Source: Nocardia sp. NBC_00403
GTDB taxonomy: Bacteria; Actinomycetota; Actinomycetes; Mycobacteriales; Mycobacteriaceae
Assembly: GCF_036046055.1 (NCBI RefSeq)
Contig: NZ_CP107939.1
Location: 3,534,001 to 3,598,000 of the forward strand
Reading direction: 5' to 3'
Length of the DNA stretch: 64,000 nucleotides
The notes beneath the pieces are model-generated. The model made no database searches. It worked only from the letters and a program-made list of their open reading frames with translations, and was not told where the DNA came from. Below are positions 1-10,067 of this stretch, one piece after another. Made by a program: the position numbers and the translations under genes. Numbering within the stretch: the stretch's first letter is position 1; each line of letters opens with the position of its first letter.

Positions 1-146
1 CGGTGAGCGGGTTCATCATGGCCACCGCCAACGCCACGCACGGCGAATTGTCCTTCAACGTGGGCTATGTCGAGCCCGCGGTATCCCGCGAGCGGGCCGA
101 GCGTCTCGCCGACGAAAGCGTACGCGCGCTGCTGGCCGTTCTCTGA
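1..146 (+). CDS. C-terminal end of a condensation-domain-type protein (partial)
   Basis: An open frame enters from the left edge, starts in frame at base 3 and stops at TGA 144-146, giving the last 47 residues. They contain GELSFNVGYVEPAVSRE followed by an amphipathic helix ending ALLAVL. This matches the closing strand and helix of NRPS condensation domains and related acyltransferases, and resembles the end of the first C domain of the NRPS downstream. It runs in the same direction, 149 bases before that gene, so it probably belongs to the same biosynthetic cluster. The rest of the gene lies outside the window, so full architecture and function cannot be stated. Confidence 0.5.
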   Translation, partial: VSGFIMATANATHGELSFNVGYVEPAVSRERAERLADESVRALLAVL

Positions 147-295
147 CCGGCGGCGTTCGCCCCGAAAACAATCGAGACGCCCGGCATCGAAGTCGATGCC
201 GGTGCTTATCGGTATCCGAAAACTGGATAACTGTGGCAACAGCCTAGGCAGATCTGCGCACGGCCGGTGCCGCGACTGTCGCGATAGGAGAGACT

Positions 296-3200
296 GTGAC
301 GTCGGAAACCAGCGCAACCCCCGAGAGACCCGACGAGGCCTGGCCGGTCAGCGCGTATCAGCGCGATGTACTCGGCTTGGCCTTCCGGCTGGCACCGGAT
401 CCGGTCGCGCAGCAGACCTACAGCTTCCGCATGGATGAACCGCTGGAGATCGCCAGGCTGCAGGCGTGCTGGGAGCGCGCGCTGATGAGTGACGACGCGC
501 TGCGGCTGCGGTTCTCCTTCGAGGATGGCGAGTTCCGCCAGTGGGTGTGCGACGACATTCCCGAGGTCGAGGTGTTCGATCTTACCGGTGCGCCGAATCC
601 GGTTGCCGCGGCACAGGAGTGGCTGTGGCGCGCGGTCGCCGACCCGGAGCTGCCCGGTCGGCCCGCGCGGCTCGCCGCGGTGGTGGACCGGCCGGACCGG
701 TTCTGGATGTTCATCTCGGTGCATCACGCGCTGGCCGATGGCTACGGGCTGAATCCGCTGATCGCGCTGCTCAACGACAGCTACACCAAGTCCGATGGCG
801 TGCCGCTGGCGGAGCTGGCGAAGCCGGAGTCGCCCACCGAGCACACCGATCGCTCGGTGACCACGTATCGGGCGATCGCCGAGGACGACCGGGCCTACCG
901 CGAGTCCGAGCAGTACATAAAGGATCGCGACGCGCTGCTCACCGCGCTGGACGGGATCGAACCCGCCCTCTTCACCGGCCGGTCGGAGCGGCCGAAAGTC
1001 GTGCGCGGGCACTACAGCACGATGATTCCCGGCGACTTCCTCGACCGCATCCGGGCGACCGGCTTCACCGTCTTCGCCTATACGACCGCTGCGGTGGCGG
1101 CCTATCTGACGGCGATCCACCGCACCGACCAGGTGGTCATCGGCTGCCCGATGCTCAACCGGCACTCGGCCGAGACCTTCCGTACCCAGGGCCATCGCGC
1201 GAATGTCGTCCCGCTGCCGGTACGCGTAGACCGGAACGTGCCGTTGGCGCAGGTTGCGGCGGAGGTCACCCAGCAGATCCGTGGTCTGAAGAAGCATCAG
1301 CGGTTTCCCTACGGCGATCTGGCGCGTGCGTTGAACAGTGATCCGTCGGCGCCACCGCTATATGACGTCCAGTACTCCTTCACCAAGCTGCCCGACGCGG
1401 ATTACGTCCACGACCTCATCTCGAAGTGGACGGTTCTCAATCCCGGCACGGTGTCGGACGCGCTCACCATCGTCGTCGCCGAGGACGGCAGAGACGGATC
1501 GATCAATCTCCAGTTGTTCTACGACACGGACGTTTTCACCGAGACCTTCCCGGTCGAATCCGCGCTGCGCAGTGTGGGGGAAATGATCACCGCGGCACTG
1601 GACCATCCGGAGATGCCGGTGGGCGCGCTGCCGATGCTGTCGGTGCAGGAGGCCGCGGCAATAGCCGCCTTCGAAACGGGTCCGCGCACCGATTTCCCGT
1701 ACACCACCCTCGACCGGTTGTTCACCGAACAGGCCGTCGGCAACCCGAACCGCGTTGCGCTGGTGCCTGCCGCGGATTCCGGCGACAAGCCGCTCACCTA
1801 CGCCGAATTATCCCGTCGCGTGGATGGTTTCGCCACCAGGCTGCGCGAGCTGGGCGCCGCGGGCAACGAGTGCATCCCGGTGGTGTTGCCACGATCGACG
1901 GACCTGCTGATCGCGGTGCTCGGCATTCTGCGTGCGGGCTGCGCCTATGTTCCGCTCGATCCGGACTATCCGGCGGCGCGCATCGAAACGGTGCTCGCCG
2001 ACTGCGGCGCCAGGTTCGTGGTCGCCGGCCCCGAGCACGCCCCGGTGTACGCCGGGCTCGGTGTCGCCCGGGTATCGGTGGCGAACACGTTGCCCGCACG
2101 TCAGGCCGTCGAAAACATCTCGCATCCGGCCGATCTGAGCTACCTCATCTACACCTCGGGCTCCACCGGCGAGCCGAAGGGCGTGATGATCGAACATCGC
2201 TCGGTGGTCAATCGGCTGACCTGGATGCAGCGTCATTACCCGTTGGCCGCAGGCGACGTCATCCTGCAGAAGACTCCGGTGACCTTCGATGTGTCGGTGT
2301 GGGAGTTGTTCTGGTGGGCCATCGCAGGCGCGCGCGTCGCGCTGCTGGCGGCGGGCGGCGAACGGGACCCGCGCCGCATCGTCGATGCCATCGAGACGAA
2401 CTCGGTGACGGTCATCCACTTCGTGCCGTCCATGCTGGCCGCCTTCGTCGACGAACTGGAGGCCGATCGCACGATCCTGCCGCGCCTCGCGACGCTGCGC
2501 CGGGTCTTCTGCAGCGGTGAGGCGCTGGCGCCCGCCCTGCTGCGCCGCTTTCACGCGCTATACGCGGCGGCGCGGACGACCCCGCCGCAACTGGTGAATT
2601 TGTACGGCCCGACCGAGGCCACCGTCGACGTCTCGTATTTCGACTGCCCGGACGATGATTCGCTCGCCGTGGTGCCCATCGGCCGCCCGATCGACAATAT
2701 CGATCTGCTGGTGCTCGACGAGGCGGGCCGACGACTGCCCGTCGGGGTGCCCGGCGAACTGAATATCGCGGGCGTCGGTGTGGCCCGCGGCTATCGGGGC
2801 CGCCCCGAACTCACCGCGGCGGCCTTCGTCGACGACCGCACGGTGCCGGGCCGCCGCCGTTATCGCACCGGCGACCTGGCCCGCTGGCTGCCCGACGGCA
2901 CCCTCGAATACCTGGGCCGCTACGACGATCAGGTGAAGGTCCGCGGCAACCGGGTGACCCTCGGCGAGGTCGAGAACGCGATCCTCGGCTGCACCGGGGT
3001 GCGGGCGGTCGCCGTCGTCGACGAGCGGTCCGACACCAACGGTGTGCAGCTCGTCGGATACTTCGTCGGCGACGAGATCACCAGCGACGAGATCGCCGAT
3101 CTGCTCGCCGCTCGACTGCCGCGTTACATGATTCCGGCGCGCCTGGTGCGGGTGGATCGGATTCCCCTGACCCGCAACGGAAAACTGGATCGACGCGCGC

Positions 3201-6200
3201 TGCTCGAGGAGTCCGCCGCCGAGCTCACGGGCATCGGACACCGCGCCGAGCCGCGCACCGCCGTCGAGGCCGAGCTGGTGCAGGTCTGGCGCTCTGTGCT
3301 CGGCGTCGACTCGATCGGCGTGCACGACAACTTCTTCACTCACGGCGGTGACTCCATCCTCGCGCTGTCGGTGCGCACCGCCGCCGAGCGGGCCGGCCTG
3401 TACTTCGATGTCGACGGGTTCTACGAGAATCCGACCATCGCCGAGCTGGCCGGGATCGTCGCCGACGGCCAGGAAGGCACGCGGATTCGGATCGCCGCGG
3501 CCTTCGAGACGGTGCCGCTGATCGACCGGGCCGCGCTGTATCAGGCCGAGGACGCATTCCCCGCCACCGCATTACAACTCGGTATGCTCTTCCACAGTAT
3601 CGAGCGCGCCGATTCGGTCAGCTACAAGGACGTGTTCCGCTACCGGTTCGAGCTGCCCTGGGACGCGGCGGAATTCCGGGTCGCCTTCGATCGGCTGGTG
3701 TCGCGGCAGCCCGCGCTGCGGTCCTCGTTCGACCTGAGCAGGTATTCGATCCCGCTGCAGGTGGTGCACACCGCCATCGACTACGAGCTGGAGATTGTCG
3801 ATCTCACCGGCATCGACTCCACGCTCGCCTACGAGCGGGTCGAGTCCTACTTGCAGGAGCGCGGGCACGCGCAGTACGACATCGCCCGTGCCCCACTGCA
3901 TGCCGTGCGCGTTTTCCTCCGGCCGGGCGCGGACACCAGGCAGACTGTCGACCTGGTACTCAGCTTCCACCACGCGATCCTCGACGGCTGGAGCGTTGCG
4001 ACCTCGGTGCTCGAACTACTGCTGGACTATCTGCATCGCCTCGGGCTCGTCGAGTCCGCCCTCGACGACCGCCCGCACTCTTCGACCGTTCTCGCCGAGT
4101 ACGCACAGGCCGAACAGGCTGCCATTCACGATGATTCGGCGCGCGAGTACTGGCGCACCGCTTTGTCAGACGCGGAGCCGACCGCATTGACGGCGCTGGG
4201 CGTCCACCAGGCCGCCGTCACGGCACCACCGCAGGCGCAGGCGTTGGTGCCGCGCCGGCTCGCCGAACGGGTGACCGCGTTCGCCATCCGGAACCAGGTG
4301 CCGGAAAAAGCGGTCTATTTGGCCGCGCACTGCCTTGCGCTGCGCACGGTCACCGGCCGTTCCGATGTCACCACGGGCGTCGTCAGTCACGGCCGTCCGG
4401 ATCGGGCCGGGGCCGAACGCATTGCGGGACTGTTCCTCAACACGCTGCCGATACGGCTGGACGCGTGCGCGGGCACCTGGTGGGAGGCGGTCGAGCAGGT
4501 CGCGCGCCGGGAGCGGGAGGCCTATCCGCACCGGCGCTACCCGCTGCGGTCCATCCTGGCCGACGGCGGGCCCGCCTTCGAGACGGCGTTCAACTTCGTC
4601 AACTACCACGTGTTCGCGCCGATCGCAGGCATCGACGGCGTCCGGTTGCGCGACTTCGATGTTCGCGAGGAGACCAACTTCCAGCTACTGGTTACGGTGG
4701 CGACCGATCCGCGCGACGGCCGCATGTGGGTGCGGGTCAACGGCGATCACACCCTGACCAAGGACCAGTGCGAGACCGTCGCGCTGACCCAGCTGCGGAT
4801 GCTGGCAGGCATTGTCGGTGAACCGGATTCGGCGATCGATCGGGGCTCCGGTCCGGCCACCGCCCGCGATGTCGGCACCCTCGTCGCCGATGCCGCCGCC
4901 CTCAACCCCGACGCGATCGCGCTGATCGGCGACGACCACACGGTGACCTATGCCGAGCTGATCGAGCACTGCGATCGACTCGTGCAGCGGCTCAGCGGTT
5001 TCGGGATAGCGCCCGGCAACCGGATCGGCATCATGATGGCCCGACGCCCGGAGCTCGTGGTGCTCGTGCTCGCCCTCACCAGGATCGGGGCGACTTGCGT
5101 GCCGCTCGATGTCAGCTATCCGGGGGCCCGGCTGAACCTGATGATCGACCGGGCCCGCCCGCATCGCGTCATCGCCGACGCGGAATACGCCTGCATCGTC
5201 GACGACACCGCCCTGGTGCTCGATACTGCCGCGCTGTTCGACACCGGCGACGTCACCGGTGTGGCACGGGTGGTACCGGATTACGTGTCGCCGGACGCGG
5301 TGGCCTATGTGCTGTTCACCTCCGGCTCCACCGGGGAGCCCAAGGGCGTCGCCATGCCGCACCGCGGCCTGACCACGTTGGTGGAATGGCAGAACCGCAC
5401 ACCGTCGGGGATGGGTCTGGCCAGCACCCTGCAATTGGCGCCGTTGAGCTTCGATGTCTCGTTCCAGGAAATCTTCACCACCCTCGCCGCGGGCTCGGCG
5501 CTGCGGGTGAGCTCGGTGGATCTGCGGTCGAATGTCGAGGAACTGCTGAATCTTGTTGTCGAGGAGGGCATCGAGCGGCTGTTTCTGCCCTATGTCGCGC
5601 TGCAGGCGTTCGCGGAGGCCGTCGTCGCTAAGCGCGCGTTCCCGACCAGCCTGAAGGCCCTCGTGTCCTCCGGTGAGCAACTGCGCATCACCGACGAGAT
5701 CCGCGCCCTGTGCAAGGTGGTGCCCGGCCTGCTGCTGGAAAACCAATACGGCCCCACCGAATCCCACGTGGCCACCAAGTACGCGCTGCTCGGGCCTGCC
5801 GATGATTTCCCCGCGCTGCCCGCGATCGGCCGAGCGGTCGACGGCGATACCGCGGAACTGCTCGACGGTGCGCTGCGATCGGTGCCCGACGGGGTGATCG
5901 GCGAAATCTATCTGGGCGGTCGTTCGATCGCCAGCGGCTACCACGGTAGGCCGGGCCTGACCGCGCAGCGGTTCGTGGCTACTCACGGCGGCGCGATCCT
6001 GTACCGGACCGGCGATCTCGGCGTGCGGCTGTCCTCCGGAGACATCGTGTATCTGGGCCGCAGCGACAGTCAGGTGAAGATCCGCGGCTTCCGGGTCGAA
6101 CCCGCCGAGGTCGAGCTGTGCATTCTCGGATTCGAGGAATTTCCCGCCATTACCGAGGCGGCCGTGGTCGCCCGCGGTTTCGGCGGTATCGACGGTGCGC

Positions 6201-7531
6201 TGATCGCCTTCCTGGTCGGTGCGGCCGACCAGACCGATATGGCCGCACTGCGCCACGATCTGCGCGCGGTGCTGCCCGCCCACATGGTGCCGTCGCGGTT
6301 CATCTGGCTCGACGAACTGCCCCGTACGCCGAGCGGCAAGCGCGACGACAACGCCCTGCGCGCGATCGTCGAGAATGCCCCCGATTCGGCTGCCGCCCAG
6401 CGAGAACCGGCCGACCAATACGAGCGGTCGGCCGTGGAGCTGCTCGCCGAGTACGCCGGGCTGCGCTCGATCGGGCTCGATGACGACTTCTTCGCCTCCG
6501 GCGGCACCTCTATCGGGGCCATGCGTGTGGTGATGGGATTGTCGCGGCGCTGGGGCGTGGAGGTGCCCCTCGATACGTTCATCGGCGCACCGACCGCGGG
6601 CGAGCTGGCCGCACTCATCCGGGCCGGGAACACCCACCGCACCTTCGACCCGGTGGTGCCGATCAGTGGCGGTGCCAAGACGCCGCTGTTCCTTGTGCAC
6701 CCTATCGGCGGAAATGTGCTGTGCTACTTGGCACTTGCCCGCTACCTCGGCCCGGACCGTCCGGTGTACGGATTGCAGGCGGCAGGTGCCGACTCGGGCA
6801 GCACACCCGAGACGTCCATCCCGGCGATGGCGCAGTCCTATCTGGAGGCCATCCGCCGGGTCCATCCGGAAGGTCCTTATCACCTTGCGGGTTGGTCCTT
6901 CGGCGGCAATGTCGCGCTGGAGATGGCGCGGCGGCTGCCCGAACACGAGGTCGCCAGTGTGACGCTGCTCGACACGCTCGCATTGCGGCAGCAAGACAGG
7001 CGTGCGCCGGTCGCGCAGGAGCAGCTGATCCGCTGGTTCTTCCTCGAACTGCTCTGGTACGCGCGCGGAAACCAGGTCGCACTGGTCGATTTCGAGCCCG
7101 ACGTGCACGGCACCGACGAACTGTTCGACGCGGTGCTCGCTGAGACGATCAGATCGGGGATTCTGCCCGCCGACAGCTCCCCGCAGGCCATTCGCAGGCT
7201 TTACGACGTGTTCCACGCCAATTACACCGCGCTGCTGGGATACAAGCTCGAGCCCTACGACCGCGACTTCACACTGTTGCGGGCCAGCGAGGGACTGCCG
7301 CCCGGCGTCGATGTGGCACATCGGACAGTCGGCAGCATGTTCGACAGCGCGGACAACGGCTGGAAGCGGTACGCAGGACGCCGCTTCACCCAGGTGGCGG
7401 TGCCGGGTGACCACCTGCAGATGATGGCCGAGCCGCACATCGGTGTGGTTGCCATGCACTTGGACGCGGCGTTGTCGACAGCTGATTCCCGCCTTGATCA
7501 GGAGCTCGGCGCGCAGATGCTCGACGCGTGA
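296..7531 (+). CDS. Bimodular nonribosomal peptide synthetase, C-A-T-C-A-T-TE
   Basis: A 2411-residue cytoplasmic assembly-line enzyme. GTG at 296 is preceded by AGGAG at 286-290. Order: condensation domain 1 (HHALADG near 142), adenylation 1 (YTSGSTGEPKG near 617, YRTGDLA, NGKLDRRALL near 962), carrier 1 (GGDSI near 1017), condensation 2 (HHAILDG near 1226), adenylation 2 (FTSGSTGEPKG near 1671), carrier 2 (GGTSI near 2070), thioesterase (GWSFGG near 2200, late GDH). Read by eye, the A1 pocket is D-V-W-H-F-S-L-V-D-K, the EntF serine code. A2 reads D-V-Q-L-V-S-Q-V-A-K, which I cannot assign. No epimerase or methyltransferase domain is seen. The terminal TE implies release of a product containing Ser-X; the leading C domain implies an upstream donor. 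A siderophore or lipopeptide is possible, but unproven. Confidence 0.95.
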   Translation: MTSETSATPERPDEAWPVSAYQRDVLGLAFRLAPDPVAQQTYSFRMDEPLEIARLQACWERALMSDDALRLRFSFEDGEFRQWVCDDIPEVEVFDLTGAPNPVAAAQEWLWRAVADPELPGRPARLAAVVDRPDRFWMFISVHHALADGYGLNPLIALLNDSYTKSDGVPLAELAKPESPTEHTDRSVTTYRAIAEDDRAYRESEQYIKDRDALLTALDGIEPALFTGRSERPKVVRGHYSTMIPGDFLDRIRATGFTVFAYTTAAVAAYLTAIHRTDQVVIGCPMLNRHSAETFRTQGHRANVVPLPVRVDRNVPLAQVAAEVTQQIRGLKKHQRFPYGDLARALNSDPSAPPLYDVQYSFTKLPDADYVHDLISKWTVLNPGTVSDALTIVVAEDGRDGSINLQLFYDTDVFTETFPVESALRSVGEMITAALDHPEMPVGALPMLSVQEAAAIAAFETGPRTDFPYTTLDRLFTEQAVGNPNRVALVPAADSGDKPLTYAELSRRVDGFATRLRELGAAGNECIPVVLPRSTDLLIAVLGILRAGCAYVPLDPDYPAARIETVLADCGARFVVAGPEHAPVYAGLGVARVSVANTLPARQAVENISHPADLSYLIYTSGSTGEPKGVMIEHRSVVNRLTWMQRHYPLAAGDVILQKTPVTFDVSVWELFWWAIAGARVALLAAGGERDPRRIVDAIETNSVTVIHFVPSMLAAFVDELEADRTILPRLATLRRVFCSGEALAPALLRRFHALYAAARTTPPQLVNLYGPTEATVDVSYFDCPDDDSLAVVPIGRPIDNIDLLVLDEAGRRLPVGVPGELNIAGVGVARGYRGRPELTAAAFVDDRTVPGRRRYRTGDLARWLPDGTLEYLGRYDDQVKVRGNRVTLGEVENAILGCTGVRAVAVVDERSDTNGVQLVGYFVGDEITSDEIADLLAARLPRYMIPARLVRVDRIPLTRNGKLDRRALLEESAAELTGIGHRAEPRTAVEAELVQVWRSVLGVDSIGVHDNFFTHGGDSILALSVRTAAERAGLYFDVDGFYENPTIAELAGIVADGQEGTRIRIAAAFETVPLIDRAALYQAEDAFPATALQLGMLFHSIERADSVSYKDVFRYRFELPWDAAEFRVAFDRLVSRQPALRSSFDLSRYSIPLQVVHTAIDYELEIVDLTGIDSTLAYERVESYLQERGHAQYDIARAPLHAVRVFLRPGADTRQTVDLVLSFHHAILDGWSVATSVLELLLDYLHRLGLVESALDDRPHSSTVLAEYAQAEQAAIHDDSAREYWRTALSDAEPTALTALGVHQAAVTAPPQAQALVPRRLAERVTAFAIRNQVPEKAVYLAAHCLALRTVTGRSDVTTGVVSHGRPDRAGAERIAGLFLNTLPIRLDACAGTWWEAVEQVARREREAYPHRRYPLRSILADGGPAFETAFNFVNYHVFAPIAGIDGVRLRDFDVREETNFQLLVTVATDPRDGRMWVRVNGDHTLTKDQCETVALTQLRMLAGIVGEPDSAIDRGSGPATARDVGTLVADAAALNPDAIALIGDDHTVTYAELIEHCDRLVQRLSGFGIAPGNRIGIMMARRPELVVLVLALTRIGATCVPLDVSYPGARLNLMIDRARPHRVIADAEYACIVDDTALVLDTAALFDTGDVTGVARVVPDYVSPDAVAYVLFTSGSTGEPKGVAMPHRGLTTLVEWQNRTPSGMGLASTLQLAPLSFDVSFQEIFTTLAAGSALRVSSVDLRSNVEELLNLVVEEGIERLFLPYVALQAFAEAVVAKRAFPTSLKALVSSGEQLRITDEIRALCKVVPGLLLENQYGPTESHVATKYALLGPADDFPALPAIGRAVDGDTAELLDGALRSVPDGVIGEIYLGGRSIASGYHGRPGLTAQRFVATHGGAILYRTGDLGVRLSSGDIVYLGRSDSQVKIRGFRVEPAEVELCILGFEEFPAITEAAVVARGFGGIDGALIAFLVGAADQTDMAALRHDLRAVLPAHMVPSRFIWLDELPRTPSGKRDDNALRAIVENAPDSAAAQREPADQYERSAVELLAEYAGLRSIGLDDDFFASGGTSIGAMRVVMGLSRRWGVEVPLDTFIGAPTAGELAALIRAGNTHRTFDPVVPISGGAKTPLFLVHPIGGNVLCYLALARYLGPDRPVYGLQAAGADSGSTPETSIPAMAQSYLEAIRRVHPEGPYHLAGWSFGGNVALEMARRLPEHEVASVTLLDTLALRQQDRRAPVAQEQLIRWFFLELLWYARGNQVALVDFEPDVHGTDELFDAVLAETIRSGILPADSSPQAIRRLYDVFHANYTALLGYKLEPYDRDFTLLRASEGLPPGVDVAHRTVGSMFDSADNGWKRYAGRRFTQVAVPGDHLQMMAEPHIGVVAMHLDAALSTADSRLDQELGAQMLDA

Positions 7532-7905
7532 GCACCGGTCCGACCGCCCGGCCAGGGGGCATGCGCGCAACGCATGACCTCGGGTGTCGGTGGCCGGGTC
7601 CTGGTCGCGCATCGGGTGTCTTCTCTCTCATGAAAAGTTCGGTAGGGGACGACATTTCGATCCGACTAGGGTTCACTGTGGCAGGGCCGCCGCGGCCCGA
7701 CGATGTGGTGCGGCGTACACCCTGCTGCGGATCGGGTCCGGCCCCGTGATGTTGAGGTAGCTAGAGGACAAACTGGTCATCGGTGCTCGCCCTGCCAGCG
7801 ATGGCCGCAGAACTGTCGGGGCGGTACTCCAGCACGTGCAGGGTGGGCTGTCGTGTGGCCGATTCCGATGTCGGCCTGTGGGTTTCGAGAAGGAGAGTAC
7901 TGAGC
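7532..7905. other. Intergenic region between NRPS and S1 peptidase
   Basis: About 370 bases with no convincing gene. Short open frames here lack ribosome sites and family resemblance. The stretch presumably holds the end-of-transcript signal of the NRPS gene and the promoter of the peptidase, but I see no clear hairpin or promoter motif. Confidence 0.5.
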
Positions 7906-8604
7906 GTGAAGTTCAAGTGGATGGCGGCCGTTGCGGTTGTCGTCGCGGGCGTCGGTCTCGTCGGTGCGGGCACCGCGCAGGCAGCCGGAAACGCGGTGCT
8001 CGGCGGCGGCTCCGGCCTGGTGTTCGACAACAATTCGGCGTGCTCGCTGACCTCCATCGGTTATGACAGCGCGAATCGGTTGGTCGGCCTGACCGCCGGT
8101 CACTGCGCTTCGGCAGGCGCGCGCCTGGCCGCCGAGAAGACGCTGGATGCCGGTGTGATCGGCGTAGTGGCCTACTCGGACAATGGTGAGGGGCTGGACT
8201 TCGCGGTCTTGCAATTCGATCCGGCCTTGGTCACCCCGGTGCGCACTGTTGGGCCGACCACTATTGCCGGGCTCGGTGCGGCGCCCGGACCAGGCGCCAC
8301 CGTCTGCACCAGCGGGCGCACCAGCGGATCCGACTGTGGTGTGGTGTGGGGCGGGCTGGAAGGCTCCACCATCAATCAATCCTGCTCGAAGCCTGGCGAT
8401 TCCGGTGGTCCGGTGACCGTCGGCGATCGACTGGTCGGCATGAACCAGGGCCGACTGACCGGCCTCGGCGGCATCGGCTTCAACGTGCCGTGCGTCGGCG
8501 CGGGCAACCCCTTGCACTCACCGGCTTTCTTCGCGCCGATCGATCAGATTCTGGAGGCCGTGAACGCCACCGGTGGCGTGGGGGCCGGATTCCGGCCGTT
8601 CTGA
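7906..8604 (+). CDS. Secreted S1-family (chymotrypsin-fold) serine peptidase
   Basis: A 232-residue exported peptidase. GTG at 7906 is chosen because AAGGAG lies nine bases upstream and a signal peptide follows at once: KFKWMAAVAVVVAGVGL and an Ala-rich cleavage site (TAQA/A). The triad is visible as His in LTAGHC, Asp in GLDFAVLQ and Ser in KPGDSGGPV. Four cysteines around His and Ser fit disulphides of this family. The protein is close in length to small actinobacterial trypsin-like peptidases. It probably cleaves proteins outside the cell; the substrate is unknown. The last 87 bases overlap the end of the convergent regulator gene on the other strand. Confidence 0.85.
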   Translation: MKFKWMAAVAVVVAGVGLVGAGTAQAAGNAVLGGGSGLVFDNNSACSLTSIGYDSANRLVGLTAGHCASAGARLAAEKTLDAGVIGVVAYSDNGEGLDFAVLQFDPALVTPVRTVGPTTIAGLGAAPGPGATVCTSGRTSGSDCGVVWGGLEGSTINQSCSKPGDSGGPVTVGDRLVGMNQGRLTGLGGIGFNVPCVGAGNPLHSPAFFAPIDQILEAVNATGGVGAGFRPF

Positions 8605-9453
8605 ACCGGATTCGGAGGGCGACGTCGCCGCTGCGAGCCCACGCAGGGCCGCGGCGGTGAATTCGTCGAGGGGATAGAACAATTCGATAGCGAGCTCCGA
8701 GAGCGTGACATCGGCGGGTGCGCCGAAGGTGGCCATGGTGCTGAACATGCGCATCTCGCCGAACGGCGTCCGGATGCGCAGTGGCACCTCGAACGGACTC
8801 GGTTGCACCACATCATCGTTCGGTTCACTCGGTGGGTCCGGCAGCCACGGGTAGGCGGCGACCTCGTCGTAGAGCGCGCGCAACTGTGGGTCGCCGCTCG
8901 CACTCGCCTGCCGGGCCAGCCGATCCAGGAACAGCTCGCGGACCTGGGTCAGGTTGGCCAGCCGCGCCGACAGCCCGTCCGGATGCAGGACCAGGCGATA
9001 GACATTGGGCTGCGGTAGTAGCAACTCTTCCGGAATGCCGTGCATCATGACGCCCATGGCCGCGTTGCCGGTGACCACATTCCACAGCCGATCCACCACC
9101 ACCGCCGGGTACGGCTCGTGCGCGGCGAGCATCGTGTCCAGCGCCGAGCGCACCGAGGCGAGCCCGGCGTCGTCGAGGCTGCTCTCCCGGTAGGCGGGTG
9201 CGTAGTCGGCGGCGAGCAACAGGATGTTGCGTTCCCGCAGCGGCACATCCAGGGCTTCGCACAACCGCAGCACCATCGCCCGGCTCGGCTTGGACCTGCC
9301 GGTCTCCACATAGGACAGATGCCGGGACGAGGTGTCGGCTGCCAGCGCCAGATCGAGCTGGCTGAGTCTGCGCCGCTGTCGCCAGTCCCGCAACAGGCCA
9401 CCGACCCGCGAAGGGGTCTCCATCAGATTTTCTGCCGTCCGCGTGCCAACCAC
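8518..9453 (-). CDS. XRE/MmyB-like transcriptional regulator
   Basis: About 311 residues (301 if ATG at 9423 is used, METPSRVGG). The N-terminal helix-turn-helix is clear (LLRDWRQRRRLSQLDLALAA, RHLSYVETGRSKPSR), followed by the MmyB-type ligand-binding domain (WNVVTGNAAMG, LFLDRLARQA, AAYPWLPDPP, FGEMRMFSTMATFG). This family often binds small hydrophobic ligands and frequently controls a divergent neighbour. The divergent gene here is the membrane protein at 9583, 129 bases away, the likely target. The C-terminal tail runs 87 bases into the convergent peptidase gene, which is unusual but the frame stays open to TGA at 8518. Confidence 0.85.
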   Translation of the reverse strand: MVGTRTAENLMETPSRVGGLLRDWRQRRRLSQLDLALAADTSSRHLSYVETGRSKPSRAMVLRLCEALDVPLRERNILLLAADYAPAYRESSLDDAGLASVRSALDTMLAAHEPYPAVVVDRLWNVVTGNAAMGVMMHGIPEELLLPQPNVYRLVLHPDGLSARLANLTQVRELFLDRLARQASASGDPQLRALYDEVAAYPWLPDPPSEPNDDVVQPSPFEVPLRIRTPFGEMRMFSTMATFGAPADVTLSELAIELFYPLDEFTAAALRGLAAATSPSESGSERPESGPHATGGVHGLQNLIDRREESR

Positions 9454-9582
9454 GTGACCAGCCTAATCACCGGCGTATCGGCGTAGCCATGACCTCCGAG
9501 GTTATTGAGACCTTCACCTCGGGGCCGCATGGTGGTTCCAGGAGCCGACCGGCTCGCAGGGAAACGATCACAGGAGATAGAC

Positions 9583-10011
9583 ATGAGCACGCCAAGCCTC
9601 GCCGTCCCGCCCGCCCTTTCCGGAACACGGGCAGGCGCCGACTATCTGCGCTCCGCACTGCGGGTGGACGGCTGGAGTACAGGTGGGTTCGGGGTGGTCA
9701 TGCTCGCCGGAGCAGTCGCGTTGCGTGATCCGCTCGGGCTGCCGACGACGTGGTCGATCCCATTCGGCATCGCGATGCTCGGTGGCGCGCTCGCGCTGCT
9801 GTTGATCGCGGGCTATCCGGATATTTCGCCGCGACAGGCCACCGCTGTCGTGACCGTCAACGCGCTGTCCGCGGTGGGCATGGTGGCGCTGACGTTCTCG
9901 GGTCTGATCGACCTGACCAGGCTCGGTGTCGCGTTCATGCTGATCGGAGCAACCGTTGTGGCGGTGTTCGCCTGCCTCGAGTACACCGGCCTGCGCCGGG
10001 TGGGCCGATGA
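9583..10011 (+). CDS. Four-helix integral membrane protein of unknown function
   Basis: 142 residues from ATG 9583, chosen because CAGGAGATAGAC sits just upstream. After about 30 polar residues come four hydrophobic segments: around GFGVVMLAGAVAL, SIPFGIAMLGGALALLLIAG, AVVTVNALSAVGMVALTFSG and LGVAFMLIGATVVAVFACL. It looks like the small actinobacterial membrane proteins that accompany MmyB regulators, and is divergent from one. No catalytic motif is visible and I do not assign a function. Confidence 0.7.
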   Translation: MSTPSLAVPPALSGTRAGADYLRSALRVDGWSTGGFGVVMLAGAVALRDPLGLPTTWSIPFGIAMLGGALALLLIAGYPDISPRQATAVVTVNALSAVGMVALTFSGLIDLTRLGVAFMLIGATVVAVFACLEYTGLRRVGR

Positions 10012-10067
10012 GGGGAGCCGGATACGCCACGTCCGAAATCCGGGCGGTGGGATCGAGCCCGATCGGC

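Noticed and set aside
4685..7612. A 975-codon open frame on the minus strand inside the NRPS gene
   Set aside because: Antisense of a clear NRPS; composition is His/Arg/Gln-rich as expected from a G+C-rich shadow, and it has no known domain.
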